52,386 nt of DNA from assembly GCA_012034595.1 (NCBI GenBank), contig JAAUPE010000037.1, positions 1 to 52,386 of the forward strand. Reading direction: 5' to 3'. Both the position numbers and the translations under genes were made by a program. This document shows, in pieces, positions 10,265 to 21,200 of this stretch (position 1 is the stretch's first letter; each line of letters starts with the position of its first letter). Source of the stretch: Calothrix sp. CSU_2_0 (GTDB taxonomy: Bacteria; Cyanobacteriota; Cyanobacteriia; Cyanobacteriales; Nostocaceae). Under the pieces are notes generated by a model, which saw nothing but the letters and a program-made list of their open reading frames with translations, made no database searches and had not been told where the DNA came from.

Positions 10265-11161
10265 ATGTCCTATATTCAAGTTCGGGGTATCGAACATTAT
10301 TATGAATGGATAAAACAACCATCCGGTTCGCAAAGTAAACCTGTGATGGTTTTTATTCATGGTTGGGCAGGTTCAGCTAGATATTGGCAAAGTACCGCAG
10401 AAGCATTGTCGGATAAATTTGATTGTTTGCTTTATGACATGCGGGGGTTTGGACGTTCTCAGGGTAAGGTAAGCGTATTAGAAAAAGCTGGGGAAGCTGT
10501 TGTAGAAGCGGAATCTTCGCAAGCGAAAGCTGAAGCACAAACAGAATTAACTTATGAACTTGAAGATTATGCTGATGATTTGGCAGCGTTATTAGATAGT
10601 TTAGAACTGGCAAAAGTATATATTAATGCCCATTCAATGGGAGCATCAATTGCTACTCTATTTCTGAACCGCTATCCACAACGTGTAGAAAAAGCAATTT
10701 TGACTTGTAGCGGTGTATTTGAGTACGATAAAAAGTCATTTGAAGCTTTTTATAAATTTGGTGGTTATGTGGTGAAATTTCGTCCCAAATGGTTGAGTAA
10801 AATACCATTTGTTGACCGAATGTTTATGGCAAGATTTTTGTATAGTTCGATTCCGGCAAAGGAAAGGCAAGCTTTTTTAGATGATTTTCTCATGGCAGAT
10901 TACGAAGCAGCTTTGGGAACGATATTTACTTCGGTGAGTAAGTATCAAGCTGAGATTATGCCAGGAGAATTTGAAAAGTTAACAGTTCCGACTTTGTTGG
11001 TAGCTGGGGAATACGATCGCATTATTCCGGCAAAGTTGGGAGAGAAAGCAGCAGAATTTAGTAATAAAGTTGAGCTTGTGGTAATGAAGGATACGGCACA
11101 TTTTCCCATGTTGGAGGATGTAGATACTTATTTAAAAGTTGTACGGAAGTTTTTAACTTAG
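10265..11161 (+). CDS. Alpha/beta hydrolase
   Basis: A 298-residue alpha/beta-hydrolase-fold enzyme of unknown substrate. The oxyanion-hole segment is FIHGWAGSARYW (30-41) and the nucleophile elbow is AHSMGAS with S124. The acid lies in AGEYDRIIP and the catalytic histidine in DTAHFPMLE near the C-terminus. Between the strand carrying RGFGRSQG and the nucleophile helix there is an extra charged stretch of about 35 residues rich in Glu, Ala and Gln, longer than usual. It lies 104 bases after clpX on the same strand; no functional link is evident. Confidence 0.85.
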   Translation: MSYIQVRGIEHYYEWIKQPSGSQSKPVMVFIHGWAGSARYWQSTAEALSDKFDCLLYDMRGFGRSQGKVSVLEKAGEAVVEAESSQAKAEAQTELTYELEDYADDLAALLDSLELAKVYINAHSMGASIATLFLNRYPQRVEKAILTCSGVFEYDKKSFEAFYKFGGYVVKFRPKWLSKIPFVDRMFMARFLYSSIPAKERQAFLDDFLMADYEAALGTIFTSVSKYQAEIMPGEFEKLTVPTLLVAGEYDRIIPAKLGEKAAEFSNKVELVVMKDTAHFPMLEDVDTYLKVVRKFLT

Positions 11162-11177
11162 ATTAGTGTAGATTTAT

Positions 11178-11218
11178 GTTGGGTTACGCAAAGCCTCCAC
11201 CCAACCTACAAATTTTTT
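11178..11218 (+). terminator. Candidate terminator after the hydrolase gene
   Basis: Arms GTTGGGT (11178-11184) and ACCCAAC (11199-11205), with a run of six T from 11213. It resembles the dispersed 'GGTTGGGT...ACCCAACC' palindromes of cyanobacterial spacers, so it may be a repeat used as a terminator. Confidence 0.5.
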
Positions 11219-11240
11219 CCATGTTTAGTTTACATAATTA

Positions 11241-11262
11241 GGATGGGTATTTTAGCCCATCC
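11241..11262. repeat. Small inverted repeat GGATGGG/CCCATCC
   Basis: Seven-base arms at 11241-11247 and 11256-11262 around TATTTTAG. It is related in sequence to the 'GGGCAGGATGCCC' type repeat at 38461-38520 and lies in the spacer between the convergent hydrolase and plmA genes. It may aid termination from either side. Confidence 0.45.
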
Positions 11263-11381
11263 CACAAAAGTTATGTACTTTGAGAAAGTGCAATTTAAAT
11301 GTGTTTTAGCTTCCTTCGTTATCACGATACTGTCACTAATTTTAAATTATTAGATATATCAATCTAAAATCCAAAATTCCA

Positions 11382-12368
11382 TCATCCTAAACCTAATTCC
11401 CGTCGCAATAAACCAATCGATTTTTCACCGATATAATTATCACTACGAATTAACTTTGGTGGACGAATAATATCATCAACAACAACTTGAACAGCACCTT
11501 GAACTGCGGCAAAACTAGTTTGGTCACTACAAAAAATCATGTGCGCTCGCTTGACGATCGCATGTAATTTATAAGTGTCCTTTGGTTGGGATGTCATCAC
11601 TAAAAGTTCGTCACCACGAATACCATGAATAATCACTTCTGTAGCTCGAAGAATACCAGAACTCACACTGACAATTCCGATACAGCTATCCTTCGGCAAT
11701 CCTTTAACTGTAGTAATTTCCTTCGCATAGTCGTGGATATCGAGAGGAATTACACGTACAGCTTGAGGAGCTGCGATCGCTTCCACATCGTTAATAAAGT
11801 ATCTACTGGTAACAACCGTAGCTGATGATGTTTGTTCTAATACTGCGGCTAATTCTTCAGTAGCTACCAGCTGAACGGGAATTTTTAAAGCTTGTTCGAG
11901 TTCATCCATCATCAACTCACCTGCTCCGATATCCTGTTTGGGTACAGCTACCAATACCCTAGCGCTACAACGTAACCGCCAATCGATTTCGGCTAAAAAT
12001 ATTTCCCGTGCTTGGGAGAGAGTACAACCTTGGGAAAGTAAATCGTCAAGCGCTTGTTGAACAACTTTGTAAGCTTGTGGATATTGTTCGAGGATGGGAG
12101 AACGTAACCTGCTGCCCCCTTCATGTCCTTGTGCGCGGACGTAAATTCCCGAACCTGCTAAACTTTCGACAAAACCGTCTTCCTCAAGCTGACGGTAAAC
12201 TTTACTAATCGTATTCCGGTGTAACCCAGTTTGCATTGCTAAAGCGCGAGTACTTGGCAACTTGTATCCAGGTGGATATTGTCGAGATGCGATCGCAAAG
12301 CGAATTTGATTGAACAGCTGGTTTGATGCGGGTATCTCACTATCTGGTTGAATGCGGAATTGAATCAT
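11382..12368 (-). CDS. plmA: GntR-family transcriptional regulator PlmA
   Basis: A 328-residue regulator. The N-terminal winged-helix GntR domain (about residues 1-80) contains LFNQIRFAIASRQ, LPSTRALAMQTGLHRNTISK and VESLAGSGIYVRAQGHEGG. The remainder, with FLAEIDWRLRCSARVLV and ending KSIGLLRRELGLG, matches what I remember of PlmA, the GntR regulator conserved across cyanobacteria and reported to bind the PipX-PII complex. That link to nitrogen/energy signalling is literature knowledge. The start at 12368 is preferred over an upstream one at 12428 because a CAGGAG site lies nine bases before it and the MIQFRIQPDSEIPAS start is family-typical. The dienelactone hydrolase gene diverges 203 bases away. 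Confidence 0.85.
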   Translation of the reverse strand: MIQFRIQPDSEIPASNQLFNQIRFAIASRQYPPGYKLPSTRALAMQTGLHRNTISKVYRQLEEDGFVESLAGSGIYVRAQGHEGGSRLRSPILEQYPQAYKVVQQALDDLLSQGCTLSQAREIFLAEIDWRLRCSARVLVAVPKQDIGAGELMMDELEQALKIPVQLVATEELAAVLEQTSSATVVTSRYFINDVEAIAAPQAVRVIPLDIHDYAKEITTVKGLPKDSCIGIVSVSSGILRATEVIIHGIRGDELLVMTSQPKDTYKLHAIVKRAHMIFCSDQTSFAAVQGAVQVVVDDIIRPPKLIRSDNYIGEKSIGLLRRELGLG

Positions 12369-12570
12369 TAAGCTTTGCTCCTGGAGACTAGTAGCGTTAT
12401 GCGACCAGTTGCATATGCCATTTGTCAAATATTTGATTTATATGTCGAACTGTTCTAGTAGATATTTCCAATCCATAAAGTACCCGAAATTGGTAACTTG
12501 ATTGGAGATCGGCTGGGACTATTTCCAGAGCGATCCATTTAATAAGCACACGGTACTAGTAAAAACTATT

Positions 12571-13317
12571 ATGACAGAGAGCGCAATCGATACCTCAAGC
12601 GTTAAAATTTCGCAAAATAAACTAGCAATTTCAGCATACTTGGCACAGCCAAAATCACCCGGTATTTACCCAGGTATAGTCGTATTGCAGGAAATTTTTG
12701 GTGTCAACGCGCACATTCGCGAAGTCAGCGACCGAATTTCCCGCGCAGGATATGTCGCGATCGCACCAGCACTTTTTGAACGCCAAGCTCCTGGATTTGA
12801 AACTGGCTACACTCCAGCAGATGTGGAAATCGGACGCGAGTATGCCTGGGGGCAAACTCAAGCTGACCAACTCAGAAGCGATATTCAAGCTGCCATCGAC
12901 TACTTAAAGACTTTACCAAATGTCAAAAAAGACGGATTTGGTTGTGTCGGTTTTTGCTTTGGGGGTCATGTGGCATATCTAGCCGCCACTTTAGCAGATA
13001 TTAAAGCAACTGCGTTATTTTATGGCGCACGCATTACCAATGCCACACCAGGAGGTGGTAATGCCTCCCTTTCGCGCACCCCAGAGATTACCGGGACACT
13101 GTATGCTTTCTTTGGAATGGAAGACTCAAGCATTCCTGTGGCAGAAGTCAAGCAAATCGAAGCTGAGTTAGAAAAATATAAGATTTCCCATCGTGTATTT
13201 CGCTACGATGGAGCTGAACACGGATTTTTCTGCGACCATCGCGCCAGTTATAATCCAGTAGCTGCTGGTGATGCTTGGGAAAAAGTCAAACAACTCTTTG
13301 CAGAACAACTTAGTTAA
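12571..13317 (+). CDS. Dienelactone hydrolase family protein
   Basis: A 248-residue alpha/beta hydrolase of the dienelactone hydrolase family. The nucleophile is a cysteine in GFCFGGHVA; the acid lies in the GMEDSSIP segment and the histidine in AEHGFFCD. True family members open the lactone ring of dienelactones in aromatic degradation. Cyanobacterial homologues are mostly uncharacterised, so only the fold and catalytic triad are claimed. The ATG at 12571 is chosen; an in-frame TTG 69 bases upstream would add residues with no family match. It is divergent from plmA, which might regulate it, though the sequence does not show this. Confidence 0.85.
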   Translation: MTESAIDTSSVKISQNKLAISAYLAQPKSPGIYPGIVVLQEIFGVNAHIREVSDRISRAGYVAIAPALFERQAPGFETGYTPADVEIGREYAWGQTQADQLRSDIQAAIDYLKTLPNVKKDGFGCVGFCFGGHVAYLAATLADIKATALFYGARITNATPGGGNASLSRTPEITGTLYAFFGMEDSSIPVAEVKQIEAELEKYKISHRVFRYDGAEHGFFCDHRASYNPVAAGDAWEKVKQLFAEQLS

Positions 13318-13473
13318 TAGTTAATGGGTAATAGTTAATGGTTAATGGTTGAGGAGTGATGGTTTGTAAGTTCAATTTTTTACCTACAGTTCCATACCGC
13401 ATCTGCCTATTTATTAACCACTAACTACTAACCAGCAACCATTAACTAAACATCAATATTAAATTCAAAAGTC

Positions 13474-14376
13474 ATGGATTCAGAAGCTAAACTTTCTCAA
13501 AAAGCCGATTCGTCGTTCACAATGGACGATTTTGCTAAGGCTTTGGAAAAACACGATTACCAATTCCAGAAAGGACAAGTGGTAAAAGGTAAAGTTTTCC
13601 AAATCGATCACGATGGTGCATTTGTGGATATTGGTGGTAAAGCGTCGGCTTTTTTGCCACGTGATGAAGCTTCTTTGAGAACAGTTACAAACTTATCAGA
13701 GATTTTACCGTTACATGAACCATTAGAGTTCGTCATTATTCGCGAACAGGATGCAGAAGGACAAGTCACCCTTTCCCGCAGACAGTTAGAAATTCGCCAC
13801 ATTTGGGAGAGACTTGCACAAATGCAGGAAAGTAGCCAAACTGTGCAAGCAAAGGTAATTGGTGTGAATAAAGGTGGTGTGAATATTGAAGTGTTTGGTT
13901 TGCGAGGATTTATTCCGCGATCGCACCTGATTGAGCGCGATAATTTGGAAGCGCTTAAAGGGCAAACTCTTACCACTGCTTTTTTGGAGATTGACTCCAG
14001 CAACAAGCGTTTGATATTATCGCAACGCATGGCGGCTCGTTCGGCTAATTTCAGTATGTTGACAATTGGTCAACTTGTGGGAGGAAAAGTTACGGGCATT
14101 AAACCTTTTGGTGTATTTGTTGATTTAAATGGTATTAGTGCTTTACTTCATATTAAGCAAGTAACCCAAAAGTTTATCGATAATCTCGAAAAAGTTTTCC
14201 AAATGGGTCAACAAATTAAAGCAGTAGTTATCGATATTGATGAAGGTAAAGGTCGAGTTGCACTTTCGACGCGAATATTAGAAAATTTTCCTGGTGAATT
14301 ACTCGAAAATATGGAAGAAGTTATGACTTCTGCTGAAGCACGTGCTGAAAGAGCGAAGAACAAAACGGCTGAATAG
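13474..14376 (+). CDS. S1 RNA-binding domain protein (ribosomal protein S1 homologue)
   Basis: A 300-residue protein with three S1 RNA-binding repeats at about 34-103 (KGQVVKGKVFQID), 121-186 (VQAKVIGVNKGGVNIEV) and 203-272 (VGGKVTGIKPFGVFVDL). The tail is charged and Glu/Ala-rich. Cyanobacteria usually encode two short S1-like proteins. The length and the extra N-terminal leader fit the second type (Synechocystis rps1b-like), rather than the main ribosomal S1, but I cannot decide from sequence alone. It would bind mRNA or ribosomes in the cytoplasm. A clear terminator follows at 14418. Confidence 0.8.
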   Translation: MDSEAKLSQKADSSFTMDDFAKALEKHDYQFQKGQVVKGKVFQIDHDGAFVDIGGKASAFLPRDEASLRTVTNLSEILPLHEPLEFVIIREQDAEGQVTLSRRQLEIRHIWERLAQMQESSQTVQAKVIGVNKGGVNIEVFGLRGFIPRSHLIERDNLEALKGQTLTTAFLEIDSSNKRLILSQRMAARSANFSMLTIGQLVGGKVTGIKPFGVFVDLNGISALLHIKQVTQKFIDNLEKVFQMGQQIKAVVIDIDEGKGRVALSTRILENFPGELLENMEEVMTSAEARAERAKNKTAE

Positions 14377-14417
14377 TTTAAGCCAATTTGTTAATCATAA
14401 ATAATTTCTAAATATTC

Positions 14418-14450
14418 AAGGACAGGTAATGTTGCCTGTCTTTCATTTTT
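14418..14450 (+). terminator. Intrinsic terminator of the S1-domain gene
   Basis: Stem AAGGACAGG / CCTGTCTTT (14418-14426 and 14435-14443, one G-T pair) with an 8-base loop and a T-rich tail to 14450. It lies 42 bases after the stop codon. Confidence 0.75.
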
Positions 14451-15267
14451 TGCGGCAAAAGTTAAAGGTTGTCCGTTTATCTTCTGTTCAAACCAAGACT
14501 TGGGGGATTCTCCCCCAAACCCCCTCCAGAAAGGTCGATCGGTTTTGTGTCTGGCTATTTGGCTATTGATTAATTTACTTAATTAAACTGTATTTATTTA
14601 TACTAAATAATAAAAGTTCTGGCTTCATTATCGTATCACTTCACTATGACTTCACTATATCCATTATCTCATCTCCATTTGAGATAGATATATGCCTGAA
14701 ATCCTTATACAGGATTAAATTGAGAATTGTTGCCAGCGATCGCAAATGGCAATAATGGAAAGTGGATATGCTGTGGAAAATTTAGTTGTTGAGGTGGGGA
14801 ATACCAAGAAATAAGTTTTATGTCTCCTCAAATTATTTTATTTTTGTACTGAATTGGCAGTAATAAAAAATACTTTAAGTCATTAGTTAAATAAGGTACT
14901 ACCATATCTCAGATTTTTGCTAATGGTTGTCGATTATCAGGGGTTTGCAAGAAAGTTAAGGGGAAAATCTTGGCAAAATCTAAATCGATTTTGATAGTAA
15001 AGTTGCTGGGGATTATTTAGTTGAAAATACTCAAACCCTTAAATAGAAGAGGTTAAAGAATATTCCCGAATTTACCAACCTAGAGAGATTTTACTTACGA
15101 GTGGTTAAAAAGTTGATAAACAATCAATGAATCATTATATACATAAGTATTTTTAATGGCTATTGGGTGAAGTTTTGATGTTATTAGGGGAATCCTATTT
15201 AAAGAAGTAAAAGATGTAATACCAATACTGACAATACAGGTAAAATTTTTAACATAAGGTAACTATA
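14451..15267. other. Long AT-rich spacer upstream of the giant kinase
   Basis: About 0.8 kb with no convincing gene. The segment near 14500-14530 (GGGGGATTCTCCCCCAAACC) is a small inverted repeat. The rest is AT-rich and must include the promoter of the 15268 gene. No RNA gene recognised. Confidence 0.45.
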
Positions 15268-18200
15268 ATGCCCTCAGCTTTGACAATTCCAGGTTATGAG
15301 ATTGTAGAAATAATTGATGAAGCAGAAAATCGGACGGTTTGTAGAGCTAAGTGTGAAAAAACTAAGTATTTTGTCATTTTGAAGGTTTTAACGTCGGAAT
15401 ATTCGACTTTAGAGCAGATTTCGCGAATAAAGCATGAATATAAAGCTACCAAAAATCTCAACTTGGATGGAGTTGTTAAGGTTTACGGTTTGGAAACTTT
15501 TCAAAATTATCTTGTACTAGTAGCTGAGGATTTTGGTGGTATTAGTCTGAAGGAATTTTTATCTAATAATAATAATAATGGTTTAGCTATCGATACTTTT
15601 CTCCCTATTTCCATACAGATAGCTAAATCTTTAGTATCTTTACATACTAATAATATTATTCATAAAGACATCAAACCGAGTAATATCATCATTAATTTCC
15701 AGACAGGGGAAGTAAAAATTACAGATTTTAGTATTGCTTCACGGTTGAGTCAGCAAACAAATCAACTGATGAATACAACTGAGCTAGAAGGAACTTTAGC
15801 TTACATGTCTCCGGAACAAACTGGACGGATGAACCGATGTTTTGATTACCGTACTGACTTTTATTCTTTGGGTGTAACTTTTTACGAACTTTTGACGGGT
15901 AAACTGCCATTTGATAGTGAAGATGCTTTAGAAATTGTCTACGGTCATATTGCCAAAGTTCCAATTCCAGCGCAGCAATTAAACAGTTCTATTCCAGATG
16001 CGATCGCAGCAATTATCACTAAATTGATGGCAAAAAATGCCGAAGATAGATATCAGTCTGCATCTGGTTTATTGGTGGATTTGCAGCAATGTTGGGATGA
16101 GTATCAAGCTGGAGGCAGTATAGCGAATTTTGTACCTGGGGAGTGCGATCGCAAAAGTCAATTGAACATACCCCAAAAGCTATATGGACGGGAACGGGAA
16201 ATAGAACAACTATCGCAAGCATTTGCACGAGTTAATCAAGGTAGCTGCGAACTGGTACAAATTAGTGGTTATTTGGGTGTAGGAAAATCGCTGTTGGTAC
16301 ATCAGATTATCCCTAATTTTGTTCGTGGTGGAGGCTATTTTGCTTCGGCTAAATTTGAGCAATTTCAGTCTGATATTCCTCTTGCTGTACTTTTACAAAT
16401 ATTACGCAATCTAATTTTACAAGTATTGACGGAGAGTCTGGAAAGATTGAAGGTATGGAAAGAAAAGTTAGTTAAAAATTTAGATGTAAATGCTCAATTG
16501 GTTATAGATGTTATCCCTGAACTGGAATTATTAATTGGGAAACAATCACCAGTAATCAAACTCAGTCCCCCGGAAGAATTAAACCGCTATATACGCACGT
16601 TGACGGATTGTATTAAAGTGTTTGCAACTTCAGGGCATCCGTTAGTAATTTTTATGGATGATACGCAGTGGATAGATACAGCATCGCTGCAAAGCTTACA
16701 ACTATTGACTAGCGATATAGAAAACCATTCCCTGTTAATAATTACTGCATATCGAGATATTAAAACTAATTATAGCAACCCTTTGATTCGGTCTGTAGAG
16801 ACAATATTAACAACTGGTGTTACTAGAGTAGAATCAATTCAACTTCAAACTTTGACGATTAAAGATGTAGAAAAAATTATTGCCGATACTTTAAATTGTT
16901 CGGTAAAAGATATTAAAAATTTAGCAAATTTATTATTTGAGAAAACTCAGGGTAATCCTTTGTTTTTGACAGAATTAATTAAGTCTTTACACAGCGATAG
17001 ATTATTAAAATTTGACTACAAAAAAGTTACATGGATTTGGGATATTGAGCAAATTCAACATCAAAAGATTACCGATAACGTTGTAGAACTGATGATTGAT
17101 AAATTGCAGCAATTACCGACATCAACACAACAATTATTGCAATTAGCTGCATGTATAGGTAGTCAATTCGATTTGCAAACTATCATAACAATAAGTACGA
17201 ATGCTCCCGAACAAGTAATGCAGGATATATGGGATGCATTGCAGCTAGATTTGATTGTTCCATTGAATGATAACTATTGTTTATTTCTGAGTAGTCAAAT
17301 TGATGACAAAATAGCAAATATAAACACAAATATAACCCATCAAGCAAAATTTAAATTTACCTGCGATCGCATTCAACAAGCTGCATATGAGTTAACTCCT
17401 CAATCGGATAAAAAAAAGATTCATTGGAAAATTGGACAGTTATTTTTAAAAAATATTCCCGATGAAAATGTAGAAGCTTATATTTTTGAATTAGTTAATC
17501 ATTTAAATGCAGGTTTGGAGATGATTTCGCCAGATGATAATAATATTGAACTTGCTAGGTTTAATTTAATTGCTGGTTGCAAAGCTAAAGCAGTTGCAGC
17601 ATATGAGACGGCTTTAAAATATCTCAATTTGGGGATTTATTTACTCAATTATCAAGCTTGGCAAAATAATTATGAACTTATTTTGACATTACATGAAAAT
17701 GCCATCGAAGCAGCTTATTTATCTGCTGATTATGGGTTGATGGAGCAGCTTGCCGAAAAGGTAATTACGAACGCTAAAATACCACTTGATACAGTAAATG
17801 TTTACAAGAATATTATTCAAGCTAGTACCGTCCAAAATAAACCTTTACAAGCAATTGAAATCGCAAAACAAGCTTTACAAAAATTTGGCTTAATTTTCCC
17901 TGAAGAACCAATAGAGAGTGATGTCCAAGAATCTTTACAAGCAATAGCAGTCTTATTTAATCATAAATATAAACATCAAAATAAAAGTCAAAATATCGAA
18001 GATTTAGCAAACCTTCCTCAGATGACTAATGAAAATTATTTAGCTATGATACAACTGCTATCAAGCGTAATTTTTGCGGCTTATATTACTGCTCCCCAAC
18101 TCGCACATTTAATTACACTAAAGCAAGTAGAACTAATCATTAAATTTGGAAATCCTCCCTCTGCGGCTTTTTGCTATGCCTGTTATGGAATGCTATTAAT

Positions 18201-21200
18201 ATCTATTCAACAAGACATTGAAACCGCAGATAAATTTGGAAAGCTGGCTCTCGCACTAGCCGAAAAAAATGAATCTAAGTCGATAAAAGCCATGACTTAC
18301 TATGTTGTCGGAGCTTTTATAAATCATGGCAAAGCACATATTAAAGAATCTCTAAACCTTCTCCAAATTGGATATCAAGCTGGTTTAGAAGGTGGAAATT
18401 CAGAATTTTTGGGATATTGCCTCAGAGAAATTTGCCACTATTTATATTTAATTGGTGATGAGTTAGTTGCAGTCGAACAAAAACTTGATTATATTCCTCA
18501 AGTTTTGGCAAACTTAAAACAAGAAAGAACCCTATACAGCTATCAAACAATTTGGCAATCGGTGCAAAATTGGCTAGGTAAATCCCATAATCCCTGCATT
18601 TTGGTTGGTGAAGCTGGTGATGAAAATAAATTATTACCAATTTTGCATAAAGCTAACGAACTCGAAGGACTTTTCCACCTTTACCTTCGTAAACTAATTC
18701 TTTGCTGTGGTTTTGGTGATTTTAAGCAAGCAGTAGAAATCGCCAAACAAGCCAGAAAATATTTAGCAGGAGGTATGAGTTTTTGCAGTCTTCCTTTCTT
18801 CTATTATTACGATTCTCTAGCTATTTTAGCTACATTGGTACAAAATTCCAGCAACACTAAAAATTTACTTCAGCAAGTTAGCGATAACCAATGTATATTA
18901 CAAAAATGGGCAAATCATGCGCCAATGAACTATCAGCATCAATATGATTTAATTGAAGCCGAAAAATATCGCTTTTTTGGACAAAAATATCAAGCAATGG
19001 AATTTTATGACCTAGCAATTTCTGGTGCATTAGCAAACGGATATATTCAAGATACAGCACTTGCAAACGAACGCGCAGGTGAATTTTATTTAGAATTAGG
19101 TAAATCCAAAATTGCCCCCAGTTACATCTGGGAAGCTTATAATAGCTACATGCGCTGGGGTGCAAAAGCTAAAATTGACCAGCTAGAACAACACTATTCT
19201 CAAATCATTCAGAGATACTTGGAAAAAGACAAAAGCAAAGCTCAATCGACTTTAACAAATACCAGAAGCAGCACAACAACAAGTCAACAAGTCCTAGATT
19301 TAGCCACAGTAATAAAAGCTTCAGAAGCTATTTCCAGCGAAATAGTTTTGGATAAATTATTGCAAACTCTATTGCATATTATCTTAGAAAATTCCTCTGC
19401 TCTCAAAGGTTGTATTATTTTAGAACGGAATCAAGAATTATTTATTGAAGTTGCAGATAATAACGAAAATGCTCTTGAGATTAAATTGCAGTCTACTAAA
19501 GTTGATAGTAGCAAAGATATTCCCATTTCACTAATTAATTATGTTGCCAGAACTCATAAATCTCTAGTTTTAGATAATGCTAGTCAAGTGGGGAATTTTC
19601 AAACTGAACCTTATATAGCCAAGCAGCAAATAAAATCTCTATTATGTACACCAATTTTATATAAAGGTAAATTTATTGGTATTGTTTACCTCGAAAATAA
19701 CTTAGTTACCGATGCATTTACAAAAGACCGTTTGCAGATTATTCAAGTTTTAACTTCACAGGCAGCTACAGCTATTGAAAATGCTAAACTTTTTGCTCGC
19801 GAACAAGAAAAATCGCAACAATTAGCCGAATCATTAGCACAATTAGCGCAGAAAGAAGAACAGTATCGTGGTATTTTTGAAAACACAATTGACAGTTTAA
19901 CAATTTGCGATTTAGAAACAGGAAAATTGATTCAAACCAATATATCTACGAATAAAATGTATGGTTACACAAGCGAAGAATGGTTAAATATTCAACCTAA
20001 TGATTATGTTCATCCCGATTATCTTCACCATTTTGGTGAATTTATAGAAACAATTAAAAATGGCAAAGAATTTTTCTGTGAAATAGTTACATTTGGCAAA
20101 GATGGCACATTATTTGATGTTGAGGTCAAAGCTAATGGAATTCAATATAATGGGAAACTTCATGCATTATCTGTAACTCGAAATATAACCGATCGCAAAC
20201 GTGCAGAAAAAGTATTACAGCAGCAAGAAGAACAATATCGGGGAATTTTTGAAGCAGTCAACGATGGTTTATCAATTATCGATATAAAAACAGGAGAAAT
20301 GATTGCAACTAACCCAGCTTATGCAGAAATGTATGGTTATTCCTGCGAAGAAATTTTACAATTACATCCTTCTACATACATTCATCCAAATTCCCTACCT
20401 CTATTTGGAGAGTGTATCGCTAGAATCAGACAAGGTAAGAAATTTGAGTGCGAAGCAGTGAGCATTCGCAAAGACGGTACAGATTTCGATATCGAAATCA
20501 AAGCAACACCATTTACCTACAATGGCAAACTAAGCTTTCTCGCGATCGCACGGGACATATCAGAGCGCAAACGTGTGGAAAATGTTCTTAAACAGGAAAG
20601 GAAAAATTTAGAAATTGCCCTCGAAAATCTCCAACGCACTCAAGCACAACTAGTTCAAACCGAAAAAATTTCCCAACTCGGACAACTTGTAGCAGGTGTT
20701 GCCCATGAAGTCAATAACCCAGTTGGTTTTATTAATGGTAATCTCACCCATGCCAAACAATATATTGAAGACTTAATCAATCTTATTAACTTATATCAAG
20801 AAAAATTTCCCAATCCTGGTAGCGAAATTCTAGAAGAAATCGAAAGCATCGATTTAGACTTCCTCAAAGAAGACTTACTCAAAATGATTTCTTCCATGAA
20901 ACTAGGTACAGATAGGATTCGTGACATTATGCGATCGCTCCGAAATTTCTCCCGTACTGATGCTAGCGAAAAGCGTCCAGTTGACATTCACGAAAACATC
21001 GACACAACCTTAATAGTCTTATCTCACCGTCTCAAAAGTAGACCAGAACGACCAGCAATTCAAATTATCAAAGAATACGGAAAAATTCCCCCAATTCCAT
21101 GTTTCTCTGGTCAAATCAATCAAGTCTTTATGAATTTACTTGCAAACGCAATTGATGCATTAGACGAATCCAATGCAGGCAAAACATATTTAGAAATAGA

